Shown one piece after another: positions 1-7,517 of a stretch of 10,591 nt of DNA. This DNA is from Bacteroidales bacterium (GTDB taxonomy: Bacteria; Bacteroidota; Bacteroidia; Bacteroidales; SM23-62). The notes beneath the pieces are model-generated. The model searched no databases. It had not been told where the DNA came from and worked only from the letters and a program-made list of their open reading frames with translations. Made by a program: the position numbers and the translations under genes. The stretch's first letter is position 1. Each line of letters opens with the position of its first letter. The stretch is from positions 1-10,591 of the forward strand of contig JADHVS010000154.1 in the NCBI GenBank assembly GCA_016783865.1. The letters run 5' to 3'.

Positions 1-895
1 GACGCACATGGGGCTGATGAATGCTCACAATCCTATGCTCACATTGGTGTGTATTGTTCCTGTACATATAATTCTGTTGGCGGTACACTTCCCGTATCAC
101 CCATAAATACCTCTGTTCTGTATGGTTCAATGGGAAGGCCCCTTGCTCGAACATATCTAACATGTTATCAATATACCCAAAGTTCCGATTTAGGTAATTC
201 AATTGTTTCCTGATGGCTTTGCGGATTTCTTTTGCGGTTTTGTTCTTTTTCTTGGCCACATTCAGGAAATCCTGCCTTGCCACGCGTCGGTAAGTACGTG
301 GCTTTTTCGGCAACATGCTGGCCTCAAATATTATATCGATTATTTCCTCGCTCCATTCCCTGCTATCATTGAGCAGATCCAGATCCGTTGGATACTTAAT
401 ATATTGGTCTGCTACCGTGGCATCTAATTGTAATATGCCCCAGTTCTTTTTCACACGCTTAGGTCCTTTACCTTTTTCTTTAAGCTCTTCACTACGGGCA
501 AATTGAATGATCTTCTGGCTTACCTTATCATAATTGGCAACACCCATACGTTTACGCAGGTCAACAAATACCGACGGATGAAACAATGGTTCCGGGTGGT
601 ACCTGTCGAGTCCCAGAAAATATTGGATAAAAATATTTTCCTGGATGGTCCTGACTGTTTCTTCATCGGACAGATTAAGCTTATGTTTTATGATCAGGCT
701 GCCTACTGCCACCCGCGGATTTAAACCCGGAGCACCGTATTTATCATTCAGGCTCTTGATATATTCACCTACCAGATCATCCCAGGGAGTAATGGAGCTC
801 AATTGAATCCAACGATTCCTTGGATCAAGGGCCATTTCAAAATCAGTCTTAAATTCTTCGATCTTTTGTTGATTTTCAGAGATATAGTTATACAT
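1..895 (-). CDS. IS5/IS1182-like transposase with DUF772 N-terminal domain (3' part lies beyond the window)
   Basis: Reading leftward from the ATG complementary to 893-895, the frame stays open to the window edge, giving 298 codons and no stop. Residues about 45-115 match the DUF772 type of transposase N-terminal domain: a stretch reading LNPRVAVGSLIIKHKLNLSD, followed by ETVRTIQENIFIQYFLGLD. The motif LDATVADQYIKYPTDLDLL follows, with Asp158 the likely first acidic residue of the DDE triad. After it come a Lys/Arg-rich segment and the start of the catalytic core. The remaining Asp and Glu should lie beyond the window. Family members are typically some 450-550 residues, so roughly the N-terminal 60% is visible. 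No good Shine-Dalgarno precedes the start; a small hairpin lies 9 bases upstream of it. The visible reading frame is intact, so the element may still be active. The exact IS family (IS5 group, IS1182 or an unclassified relative) cannot be settled from here. Confidence 0.88.
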   Translation of the reverse strand, partial: MYNYISENQQKIEEFKTDFEMALDPRNRWIQLSSITPWDDLVGEYIKSLNDKYGAPGLNPRVAVGSLIIKHKLNLSDEETVRTIQENIFIQYFLGLDRYHPEPLFHPSVFVDLRKRMGVANYDKVSQKIIQFARSEELKEKGKGPKRVKKNWGILQLDATVADQYIKYPTDLDLLNDSREWSEEIIDIIFEASMLPKKPRTYRRVARQDFLNVAKKKNKTAKEIRKAIRKQLNYLNRNFGYIDNMLDMFEQGAFPLNHTEQRYLWVIREVYRQQNYMYRNNTHQCEHRIVSIHQPHVR

Positions 896-1013
896 AGGTG
901 CAGTGTTTATTTGCAATAATAAACATACACCTTGCATTTACCAATTTATTTTTGATGTAATTATTAACAATAGTAACTGATTTACAAACATTTAACCAAT
1001 TAAACAGGAAACC
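896..1013. other. Probable non-coding end of the insertion sequence and IS/peptidase junction
   Basis: This AT-rich stretch lies between the transposase start and the resumption of peptidase-like coding sequence. In the peptidase frame there is a stop at 993-995, after which the frame is open. The codons from about 1014 look like a signal-peptide core, so the insertion-sequence end is probably between about 995 and 1014. The opposite end of the element is outside the window, so neither the terminal inverted repeats nor a target-site duplication can be checked. The string TATTTTTG at 947-954 matches the Bacteroidota -7 consensus TAnnTTTG on the plus strand, but no TTG lies at the usual distance upstream. 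Outward transcription into the peptidase is therefore only a possibility. Confidence 0.45.
904..925. repeat. Small inverted repeat just upstream of the transposase start
   Basis: TGTTTATT (904-911) and AATAAACA (918-925) are perfect reverse complements with a 6-nt spacer. The element ends 9 bases before the transposase ATG, so in the transcript it would form a hairpin close to the ribosome-binding region, or in DNA a small operator. It is AT-rich and only 8 bp long, so its function is uncertain. Confidence 0.4.
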
Positions 1014-1088
1014 CTATTTATTTTTGCCCAATCAAGTGCACAGAAAATTGGTATTGAATCGATCACCATTCCAGACCTTGAATCTCAC
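1014..1088 (+). other. Start-less 5' remnant of the M28 peptidase gene (end of signal peptide and N-terminal mature part)
   Basis: These 25 codons are in frame with the downstream peptidase. They begin LFIFAQSSAQK, which resembles the hydrophobic core and cleavage region of a secretory signal peptide, and end in IPDLESH just before the first ATG. In related M28 proteins the segment running up to the conserved FLASDEL(Q/E)GR motif belongs to the mature enzyme, so the ATG at 1089 is an internal methionine and not the original start. There is no ATG, GTG or TTG in frame between the stop at 993-995 and 1089. The original start and the front of the signal peptide are missing, most simply because of the adjacent insertion sequence. 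Confidence 0.65.
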
Positions 1089-2612
1089 ATGTATTTTCTT
1101 GCATCGGATGAGTTGCAGGGAAGGGCAACGGGTGAGCCCGGTTTGATTATTGCCGGGAATTACCTGGCTGCCCAGGCCAGATTGCTGGGATTAAAAGCAT
1201 TGGATGACAATCAGGATTATTTTCAACAATACACGATGATCGAGAGCAATTACGATTTTGAAAGGAATCAGATCACCATTGAATCGGCTGATAAAGATCC
1301 TGAAGTCTTGAAAGAGGATTTTTTTATTATCGGGAGTGATAAATCGGAACATTTTTCGATGAACGGAGAAGTTGTTTTCGCAGGATACGGAATAGTAGAA
1401 AACGATTATAATTACGACGACTTTGCAGATGTAGATATTACCGGCAAGTTTATTCTGATCATGAACCGTGCCCCGCTGGATGAATCAGGAAAGGCTTCCA
1501 AATTCGGCGAAAAGTGGAACGAAATGCAGAATGTTATGATAAAATACCAGGAAATTGCCCTGAGACAGGCTAAAGGGATCCTGCTTGTCATGGATCCTAA
1601 GTCGGGATTCAACAGCATTCTGGATATGGCACCCTTTATTAAAAGTTTTTTCGGATCATCGAAGAGCGTCAAGGGTTCTCCCGAATCAGGGATGTTTGGT
1701 CAAATGCCAGTCCCGATTATTATTATACACAGAGAAGTGGCAGATCAATTACTGGATGGATCTGGTTTTACACTGGATGATCTGCAGAAAAAGATCGATG
1801 ACTCACTTGATCCCCATTCTTTCGCTATCAGTAATAAAACCTTCCAGGTTGATCTGTACAAGAATAACAGGGAATTCAATGCCCCCAATGTATTTGGCGT
1901 TATTGAAGGTAGTTATCCAAAACTGAAGAATGAATATGTTATTTACATGGCACATTATGACCATCTGGGAACAGACGGCCAGGGAGGTGTATTTAATGGC
2001 GCGGATGATAACGCCTCAGGATCGGTTGCATTACTGGAAATGGCCGAAGCTTACCTGAAGGAAAAGAAAATGCCTGCCAGAAGCATCGGCTTTTTATGGG
2101 TATCGGGAGAAGAAATTGGCCTGACAGGTTCAGGCTTTTATGCCAACAATCCAATCATTCCTCTCGATAAAACAGTAGCAGCGATAAACCTGGATATGGT
2201 GGGCAGGATCAGGACGGAAGAAGATAATTCTGACAACAGTGTACAGATTACTGTACTTGGAGGTGATAGCATCCGGGTGATTGGCGGATTACAAAGTAAG
2301 GTACTTATGGATATTAATAAGACCTCCCTGGAAGAGATGAATATGACCGGTGATTACAAGTATAATAATACGGATCATCCTGCAAGGTATTTTTACAGGA
2401 GCGATCACATTAGTTTTGCACAGAAAGATATTCCGATACTGTCATATTCCACCGGGACACATACGGATTATCATAAAATTACCGATACAGTTGATAAGAT
2501 CGATTTTACAAAATTCCAGTATATAACCCGGTTTGTTTTTAAAGTCGGATTCAATGTAGCCAATTATAAAGGGGAGATTACTGTGGATAATCCCTTTTCG
2601 AGCTGGGAATAA
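1089..2612 (+). CDS. M28-family zinc metallopeptidase with PA-like insert, 5'-truncated by an insertion sequence
   Basis: The frame encodes 507 residues from the first available ATG. M28 enzymes are co-catalytic zinc aminopeptidases or carboxypeptidases, usually exported in Bacteroidota. The N-terminal FLASDELQGRATGEPG motif is typical of the family. A PA-like substrate-access insert covers about residues 90-260 (VVFAGYGI, later ILLVMDP). The catalytic domain follows with the expected metal and catalytic residues: His289 and Asp291 in HYDH, Asp306/Asp307 in GADDNASG, Glu341-Glu342 in SGEE, Asp369 in NLDMVGR, and His462 in DYHKITDT. The catalytic machinery is therefore complete. What is missing is the start: coding continues upstream of 1089 into signal-peptide-like sequence without a start codon, next to a transposase gene. 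No Shine-Dalgarno precedes 1089. If made at all, the product would lack export and stay in the cytosol, so the gene is probably a functional pseudogene despite its long intact frame. Confidence 0.85.
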   Translation: MYFLASDELQGRATGEPGLIIAGNYLAAQARLLGLKALDDNQDYFQQYTMIESNYDFERNQITIESADKDPEVLKEDFFIIGSDKSEHFSMNGEVVFAGYGIVENDYNYDDFADVDITGKFILIMNRAPLDESGKASKFGEKWNEMQNVMIKYQEIALRQAKGILLVMDPKSGFNSILDMAPFIKSFFGSSKSVKGSPESGMFGQMPVPIIIIHREVADQLLDGSGFTLDDLQKKIDDSLDPHSFAISNKTFQVDLYKNNREFNAPNVFGVIEGSYPKLKNEYVIYMAHYDHLGTDGQGGVFNGADDNASGSVALLEMAEAYLKEKKMPARSIGFLWVSGEEIGLTGSGFYANNPIIPLDKTVAAINLDMVGRIRTEEDNSDNSVQITVLGGDSIRVIGGLQSKVLMDINKTSLEEMNMTGDYKYNNTDHPARYFYRSDHISFAQKDIPILSYSTGTHTDYHKITDTVDKIDFTKFQYITRFVFKVGFNVANYKGEITVDNPFSSWE

Positions 2613-2618
2613 TTTTAA

Positions 2619-2645
2619 CGTCATCCTGAACTTGATTCAGGATCC
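2619..2645 (+). repeat. Palindromic intergenic repeat, copy 1 (REP-like)
   Basis: ATCCTGAA (2623-2630) pairs perfectly with TTCAGGAT (2636-2643) around a 5-nt loop. The unit has the form GTCATCCyGAA-N5-TTCrGGATC. I recall similar short palindromes scattered between genes in many bacterial genomes. It begins 7 bases after the peptidase stop codon. The second copy lies 18 bases downstream in the opposite orientation. Confidence 0.7.
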
Positions 2646-2663
2646 CTAGTTATATGATTACCA

Positions 2664-2689
2664 GATCCCGAACTGAATTCGGGATGACC
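2664..2689 (-). repeat. Palindromic intergenic repeat, copy 2, inverted relative to copy 1
   Basis: ATCCCGAA (2665-2672) pairs with TTCGGGAT (2678-2685) around a 5-nt loop. Read on the minus strand it begins GGTCATCCCGAA, matching copy 1. The flanking GTCATCC at 2620-2626 and GGATGAC at 2682-2688 also pair perfectly, so the two hairpins can nest inside a longer stem-loop. The pair fills most of the 84-bp gap between two convergent genes, where it could act as a two-way transcription terminator or 3'-end stabiliser. No strong U-tract follows on either strand, so classical intrinsic termination is not clear. Confidence 0.7.
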
Positions 2690-2696
2690 CATAACC

Positions 2697-4100
2697 TTAA
2701 GAGTAAGAGCTGCCATCCCAACAATGCGTACAGAGTTTTTCTTTTGGCAGTCCGATTGCAGCCACCAGGTCTTCCATCTTTTGATATTTCAACGTGGTCA
2801 GCTTAAGTCTTTTCCTTATGCTCTCCACCATGGCCTGATGCTTGTCTGATCCATCATCACTATACTCGTCGAGATAAACATCATCCCGCCCTTCCAGTTC
2901 CTGAACGGCTTTTAATCCGGCCAGATCTTGCCTGGTACGGGAGATGGAGAAATTCAGAAACTCACATGGAAACAGCAGCGTTGGGCACGCTACCCGAAGG
3001 TGTATCTCAGTGGCTCCTTCCTCATATAGTTTTTCGGTATTGTCTTTAAGCTGTGTTCCCCGTACAATGGAATCTTCGCAAAAGATAATCCTTTTACCAT
3101 CGACCAATTCCTTATTGGGGATCAGCTTCATCCTGGCAACCAGGTCTCTCACATCCTGGTTTTGCGGCATAAAGCTGCGTGGCCAGGTTGGTGTATATTT
3201 TACAAAGGGCCTGCCGAAGGGAATGTTGCGGACATTGCTGTAACCAATCGCATGGCCGGTACCCGAATCAGGCACTCCGGATACATAATCTGCCTCCACA
3301 GTATCATCCTTTGCCAGGGAAGCACCGCACCGGTAGCGGCAAAGATCCACATTTATACCCTCATAGGAAGATGCGGGATATCCATAATAGACCCATAGAA
3401 ACGAACATATCTGCATTTTCTCTTCAGGGGGCTTGATTTGCTTGAAACCATCCGCCGTGACATGAACGATCTCACCGGGTCCCATGTAATAATCAACAGA
3501 ATATCCCAGGTTCGGGAAGGAAATGGTTTCAGATGCCACGGCATATGCATCTTCTTTCTTACCGATAATGACGGGAGTTCTGCCAAATTTATCGCGTGCA
3601 GCATAAATGCCCTCCTCGGTGAGTAGAATCATTGAACACGATCCTTTTACCTTATCATAAACATTCAGGATGCCATCCGTATAACTTTCTCCTTCGCAAA
3701 TCAGGACGGAAATAAGCTCGGTTGTATTTACACCCTTCTGGCTCAGCTCTGCGAACCGTTGTCGCTTGCTGAAAGCTCGATTCTGCAATTCCTCCAGATT
3801 ATTGATCCTGCCTACCATGGCCAGTGCAAATCTACCCAGATGTGAGTGGGCAATAATAGGTGACGCTTCTAAGTCACTTATGATGCCAAGGCCTGAACGT
3901 CCATGAAATTTCTCCAGCTCGGGTTCAAATTTCGAACGGAAATAGTCGTTTTCGAGGCTGTGTATGGCCCTTTGAAATCCATCCGAATTCAGGATGGCCA
4001 TACCCCCCTTGCGTGTACCCAAATGAGAATTATAATCTGTTCCGAAATAAACATCTTTGACGCAATCACCTTTTGAAATGGAGCCAAAAAAACCACTCAT
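2697..4100 (-). CDS. PurF-like amidophosphoribosyltransferase homologue with a degenerate glutaminase site
   Basis: The start chosen is the ATG complementary to 4098-4100, giving 467 residues beginning MSGFFGS. The frame continues 63 codons further upstream, but that part is basic, unlike the family, and runs through the presumed promoter region. PurF makes phosphoribosylamine from PRPP and glutamine in the first step of purine synthesis. The C-terminal phosphoribosyltransferase half looks sound: the PRPP loop CEDSIVRGTQ with Asp343, and SGVPDSGTGHA before it. Cys232, Cys379, Cys457 and Cys460 (the last two as CTHC) fall where the 4Fe-4S ligands of Bacillus-type PurF lie. The N-terminal glutaminase half is altered: the catalytic Cys that should follow Met is Ser2, the usual HNGN oxyanion-hole motif is replaced by VGRINN, and the HTRYST motif reads HSHLGRF. 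I recall similar MSGFFG proteins in other Bacteroidota, often annotated as amidophosphoribosyltransferase. It may use free ammonia, depend on a partner, or be regulatory. The gene converges with the peptidase gene. Confidence 0.88.
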   Translation of the reverse strand: MSGFFGSISKGDCVKDVYFGTDYNSHLGTRKGGMAILNSDGFQRAIHSLENDYFRSKFEPELEKFHGRSGLGIISDLEASPIIAHSHLGRFALAMVGRINNLEELQNRAFSKRQRFAELSQKGVNTTELISVLICEGESYTDGILNVYDKVKGSCSMILLTEEGIYAARDKFGRTPVIIGKKEDAYAVASETISFPNLGYSVDYYMGPGEIVHVTADGFKQIKPPEEKMQICSFLWVYYGYPASSYEGINVDLCRYRCGASLAKDDTVEADYVSGVPDSGTGHAIGYSNVRNIPFGRPFVKYTPTWPRSFMPQNQDVRDLVARMKLIPNKELVDGKRIIFCEDSIVRGTQLKDNTEKLYEEGATEIHLRVACPTLLFPCEFLNFSISRTRQDLAGLKAVQELEGRDDVYLDEYSDDGSDKHQAMVESIRKRLKLTTLKYQKMEDLVAAIGLPKEKLCTHCWDGSSYS

Positions 4101-4346
4101 AATATTGAGATTTATTAAGATTTGAATTGATGCAGGAAGACGATTAAAGTTAGTAATTTTTATGCGTGTTTTACCCTCATGTTGAAGATGTTGATATTTA
4201 TTAATAAAAAAAATATACCAGGTCCGTCTGAAGCGCAAAATGCTGGATATATGCACTTTACAATTGTCAAAAAAAGCATTGCGCATCATAACTGATTTTG
4301 TTGTACCTTGTAGAATATCCCTTCATATCTACTCATTCTTACGGCT
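4101..4346. promoter_or_regulatory. Divergent intergenic region between the PurF-like gene and the glycosyltransferase operon
   Basis: This 246-bp AT-rich gap must hold the promoters for both directions. On the minus strand TAACTTTA (complement of 4145-4152), about 45 bases before the PurF-like start, differs from the Bacteroidota -7 consensus TAnnTTTG at the last base. On the plus strand TACCTTG at 4304-4310, with a TTG 22 bases upstream at 4279-4281, is a weaker candidate for the glycosyltransferase operon. Neither start codon has a clear Shine-Dalgarno. No operator-like palindrome or riboswitch-like fold was recognised. The specific promoter boxes are tentative. Confidence 0.3.
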
Positions 4347-6578
4347 ATGAAATTTGCATACATAGGAACCTACCCTCCCCGTCAGTGTGGTATTGGCACT
4401 TTCACACAGAACCTTAACGAATCAATGACCAATTCAGGCAATGGATCATCATCCGAACACGAAGGGATCATTGTTGCTTTGAATGATCTCGAAACAGGAT
4501 ATGATTATCCCAATGAGGTTAAATATACAATCCGGCAACAACACCAGCGGGATTATATTCAGGCTGCAAAATATATCAATTACAGTGGAGCTGATGTTTG
4601 TATCCTGGAACACGAATACGGTATTTTCGGGGGCGAAAGCGGAGTGTATATCCTGCCCCTGTTACACAGGCTGGAAATACCGTTGATGGTAACCCTGCAT
4701 ACAGTACTTAAGACTCCTTCCTATACCGAAAAGGCAATCATGCAGGAAATTTCCAAGATGTCCTCCAGGTTGGTGGTGATGAGTAATAAAGCCATTCAAT
4801 TTCTCACTAAAGTATATCAGATCCCGGCGGGAAAGCTCGCCCTGCTGGAGCATGGTGTCCCCGATCTGAATTTTGATCAGGCAGAATCCAAGGAACAATT
4901 AAACTGGGAAAACAGAAAGGTTTTGATGACTTTTGGTTTACTCAGCCGCAACAAGGGCATTGAAACGGTCATTAATGCCCTGCCCAGGGTGGTTGAGAAG
5001 CACCCCGACACCTTGTATATGATCCTCGGCAAGACCCACCCGAATGTGGTCAGGTATTCCGGCGAAGAATACAGGAACTATCTCCGCATGTTGATCAAAT
5101 CACTGAAACTCGAAAACCATGTGTTCTTCCTCAATGAATTTGTCAGCCAGAAAGACTTATTCCTATACTTGTCGGCGGCAGACATCTACATAACACCTTA
5201 CATGAATGAAGCCCAGATCACCAGCGGTACCCTTGCCTATGCTGTCGGGGTGGGGGCAGCAGTCATTTCAACACCTTACTGGCATGCCCAGGAGCTACTG
5301 GCTGACGGTCGGGGAAGATTGTTTGATTTTAATGATTCAGCACAACTAAGTAATATCCTGATGGAATTAATGGATCAGCCCGATGTGCTTAAAACCCTCC
5401 GGAAAAATGCATATGATTATGGCCAAAAAATTACATGGCCAAAAATAGGGAAGGATTATGTCAACCTGGCTGCAGAAGTAGTCACAGAAATGCCAGAGAA
5501 AAAAATCCCGGAGGAAACCATAATTGATCCATTATTGTTGCCCCTCTTTTCCATGGTCCACATAAAACGCATGACCGATGATACCGGGATCATCCAGCAT
5601 GCCAAATTCGGAATCCCCAACCTGAAGGAGGGATATTGCCTGGATGACAATGCGCGCGCCCTCCTTATGGTACTGATGGCATACAAGCAAAAGAAGGATC
5701 GCATGGCCCTGGATTTGTTACCCATCTACCTGAGCTATATAGACTATATGCAAAATCCGGATGGGACCTTCCGGAATTTCCTGAGCTTTAGGCGTGATTA
5801 TCTCGACCAGGTCGGATCTGAAGACTCATTCGGAAGGGCAGTATGGGCGCTGGGCTACCTGCTTGGTAATTCCCCCAACGATGCCTACTATCAAACCGGA
5901 CGGATGATCTTCTTTGACGCCGTACCCAATTTTGAAAAACTCAAATCAATCCGGGGGATTGCAAATACCATGATCGGATTATGCTATTATCTGAGGACAA
6001 ATAAATCGGATGATTCCATGACAGAATTATTGCACAAGCTGTCATACAAGATCATTGACCAGTATGATGCCGAGAGGGAGGAAGACTGGAACTGGTTTGA
6101 ACCTATCCTGTCATATGATAACGGGATCTTGCCCCTGGCCCTGCTGCATGCGGCTGAATTCATCAAAGATGAAAAACTCCTGGGCACGGCACTTGATTCA
6201 ATGGAATTCCTGGCCGGCATTACCATGCATGATGGATATCTCCACCTGATCGGGAACGAGGAGTGGTACCGGAAAGGAGCCGAGATGTCGTTGTATGCCC
6301 AGCAACCGGTTGATGCCATGGCCATGGTACTAATGTTTTACCAGGCGTTTATGATTACAGGTAATAAAGCCTATCTGGATAATATGTTTACCTCCTTTAT
6401 GTGGTTCCTGGGCGAAAATGATATCAGGATGAACCTGTATGACTTTGAAACGGAAGGATGCTGTGATGGCATCGAAAGTTTCGGCATTAACCGGAACCAG
6501 GGGGCGGAGAGCACCCTGGCTTATTATATTTCTCATTTGAGGGTATTGAGAGGATATGAGCAATTGCATAAAAGCTAA
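4347..6578 (+). CDS. GT4-family glycosyltransferase fused to a C-terminal alpha/alpha-toroid-like domain
   Basis: The 743-residue protein begins MKFAYIGTYPPRQCGIGTFT, the N-terminal nucleotide-sugar transferase motif of GT-B enzymes. Residues about 1-375 form the two Rossmann lobes: LEHEYGIFGG and TLHTVLKTP in the first, GLLSRNKG (Arg201, Lys203) in the second, then TPYMNEAQITSGTLAYAVG. The canonical EX7E pair is incomplete: Glu288 is present but the second position is Leu296. Residues about 390-743 are helical, with LDDNARA (432-438), EDSFGRAVWALG, the acidic/aromatic WNWFEPILSYDNG (581-593) and NQGAEST (717-723). This pattern fits an (alpha/alpha)6 barrel of the type seen in glycosidases and epimerases. 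No signal peptide or membrane segment is evident, so it is probably cytosolic. The gene heads a tight operon, with the next start 11 bases after its stop. Donor and acceptor are unknown. Association with GH130 suggests mannose chemistry, and the C-terminal domain may be a second catalytic or a binding module. Confidence 0.85.
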   Translation: MKFAYIGTYPPRQCGIGTFTQNLNESMTNSGNGSSSEHEGIIVALNDLETGYDYPNEVKYTIRQQHQRDYIQAAKYINYSGADVCILEHEYGIFGGESGVYILPLLHRLEIPLMVTLHTVLKTPSYTEKAIMQEISKMSSRLVVMSNKAIQFLTKVYQIPAGKLALLEHGVPDLNFDQAESKEQLNWENRKVLMTFGLLSRNKGIETVINALPRVVEKHPDTLYMILGKTHPNVVRYSGEEYRNYLRMLIKSLKLENHVFFLNEFVSQKDLFLYLSAADIYITPYMNEAQITSGTLAYAVGVGAAVISTPYWHAQELLADGRGRLFDFNDSAQLSNILMELMDQPDVLKTLRKNAYDYGQKITWPKIGKDYVNLAAEVVTEMPEKKIPEETIIDPLLLPLFSMVHIKRMTDDTGIIQHAKFGIPNLKEGYCLDDNARALLMVLMAYKQKKDRMALDLLPIYLSYIDYMQNPDGTFRNFLSFRRDYLDQVGSEDSFGRAVWALGYLLGNSPNDAYYQTGRMIFFDAVPNFEKLKSIRGIANTMIGLCYYLRTNKSDDSMTELLHKLSYKIIDQYDAEREEDWNWFEPILSYDNGILPLALLHAAEFIKDEKLLGTALDSMEFLAGITMHDGYLHLIGNEEWYRKGAEMSLYAQQPVDAMAMVLMFYQAFMITGNKAYLDNMFTSFMWFLGENDIRMNLYDFETEGCCDGIESFGINRNQGAESTLAYYISHLRVLRGYEQLHKS

Positions 6579-6589
6579 GAAATTATAAT

Positions 6590-7516
6590 ATGATCGTAGA
6601 AAGATACAAGGGTAATCCAATCCTGACCAAAGACGATGTTCCCTATCCGGTGGCTACCGTGCACAATGCGGCGGTGACAAAATATAACGGGAAATACATT
6701 ATGCTCTTTCGCTCTCATTTGTTCAGCGGAAGGAGTATTTTAGGGTATGCGGAGAGTAATGATGGTTTTCACTTTAAAGTGGCAAAGGAACCTTTTATGG
6801 TACCGGCACAAGAGGGGATCTTTAAAGAATATGAGGAATATGGTGTGGAAGATCCGCGTATCACCTTTATTGATGATGAATACCTGATCAGCTACAGTGC
6901 CTATTCCAGGCACGGCGTGCGGATTGGCCTTGCCAGAACAAGCGATTTTAAGACCATCCATCGGTTCTCACTGATCACCGAGGCAGATTACCGTAATGTG
7001 GTTATTTTCCCGGAAAAGTTTGACGGGTTGTATGCCCGGCTCGACCGTCCGCACTCTGAAATTTCTCCCTGGTCGGTTTGGATCTCCTATTCACCCGACC
7101 TCAAATTCTGGGGAGAATCTAAACTGATCATGAAGCCATTACAATATCACTGGGATGAAATGAAAATCGGCCCGGGTGCCCCACCCATTAAAACACCCCG
7201 CGGATGGCTCAACATTTATCACGGCGTCTTCCCTACAATGGATGGAAGCGTTTACAGGCTGGGGGTAGCCCTGCACGACTTGAATGATCCTTCCCGTATC
7301 ATTGCTGTTGGGGACCAATGGATCCTTCAACCTGAAGAGGTTTATGAGATAACCGGATATGTTCATAATGTTGTGTTCAGTTGCGCAGCAGTTCCGGAAC
7401 AAGACGGTTCGGTCAAAATATACTGGGGAGGTGCAGATAAGGTAATGTGTGTGGGCACAGCCGACCTGGAAGAGCTGGTTGATTATTGCCTGCAACATCC
7501 CAGAGATCCGCTGTAA
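6590..7516 (+). CDS. GH130-family beta-mannoside phosphorylase-type enzyme
   Basis: The 308-residue protein has the length and features of compact GH130 enzymes, which have a five-bladed beta-propeller fold. Characterised members phosphorolyse beta-mannosides (for example beta-1,2-mannobiose, beta-1,2-oligomannan or beta-1,4-mannosyl-glucose), releasing alpha-mannose 1-phosphate; the reaction is reversible. Visible motifs are NPIL near the N-terminus, MLFRS, EDPRI with Asp88 as the expected proton donor, RNVVIFPEK, GPGAPPIKT, a His in YHGVF, and LGVALHDLNDP. The overall pattern looks most like the beta-1,2-mannoside phosphorylase-type subgroup, but the subfamily is not proven. No signal peptide is present, which agrees with a phosphorylase using cytosolic phosphate. 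It is the middle gene of the operon; its TAA is followed after one base by the ATG of the next gene (TAAAATG), suggesting translational coupling. The start lacks a clear Shine-Dalgarno. Confidence 0.9.
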   Translation: MIVERYKGNPILTKDDVPYPVATVHNAAVTKYNGKYIMLFRSHLFSGRSILGYAESNDGFHFKVAKEPFMVPAQEGIFKEYEEYGVEDPRITFIDDEYLISYSAYSRHGVRIGLARTSDFKTIHRFSLITEADYRNVVIFPEKFDGLYARLDRPHSEISPWSVWISYSPDLKFWGESKLIMKPLQYHWDEMKIGPGAPPIKTPRGWLNIYHGVFPTMDGSVYRLGVALHDLNDPSRIIAVGDQWILQPEEVYEITGYVHNVVFSCAAVPEQDGSVKIYWGGADKVMCVGTADLEELVDYCLQHPRDPL

Positions 7517-7517
7517 A

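Noticed and set aside
203..724. Short plus-strand open frames in the first 900 bases
   Set aside because: They lie opposite the long transposase frame, have no family resemblance and overlap each other, so they are shadows.
2944..3626. Several short plus-strand frames opposite the PurF-like gene
   Set aside because: They are antisense shadows of a clearly conserved protein and have no recognisable motifs.
4101..4289. 63-codon upstream extension of the PurF-like frame
   Set aside because: The extension is basic and unlike the family, and it crosses the probable promoter region; the MSGFFG start fits the family's N-terminus.
6183..6196. GGGCACGGCACTTG resembling a sigma-54 promoter
   Set aside because: It lies inside the glycosyltransferase coding region, matches the spacing and boxes poorly, and has no gene start downstream nearby.
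7449..7517. Earlier start for the second GT4 gene overlapping the GH130 gene
   Set aside because: Those 23 residues are out-of-frame GH130 coding sequence, and the MKIAILAP start at 7518 is the standard GT4 beginning.
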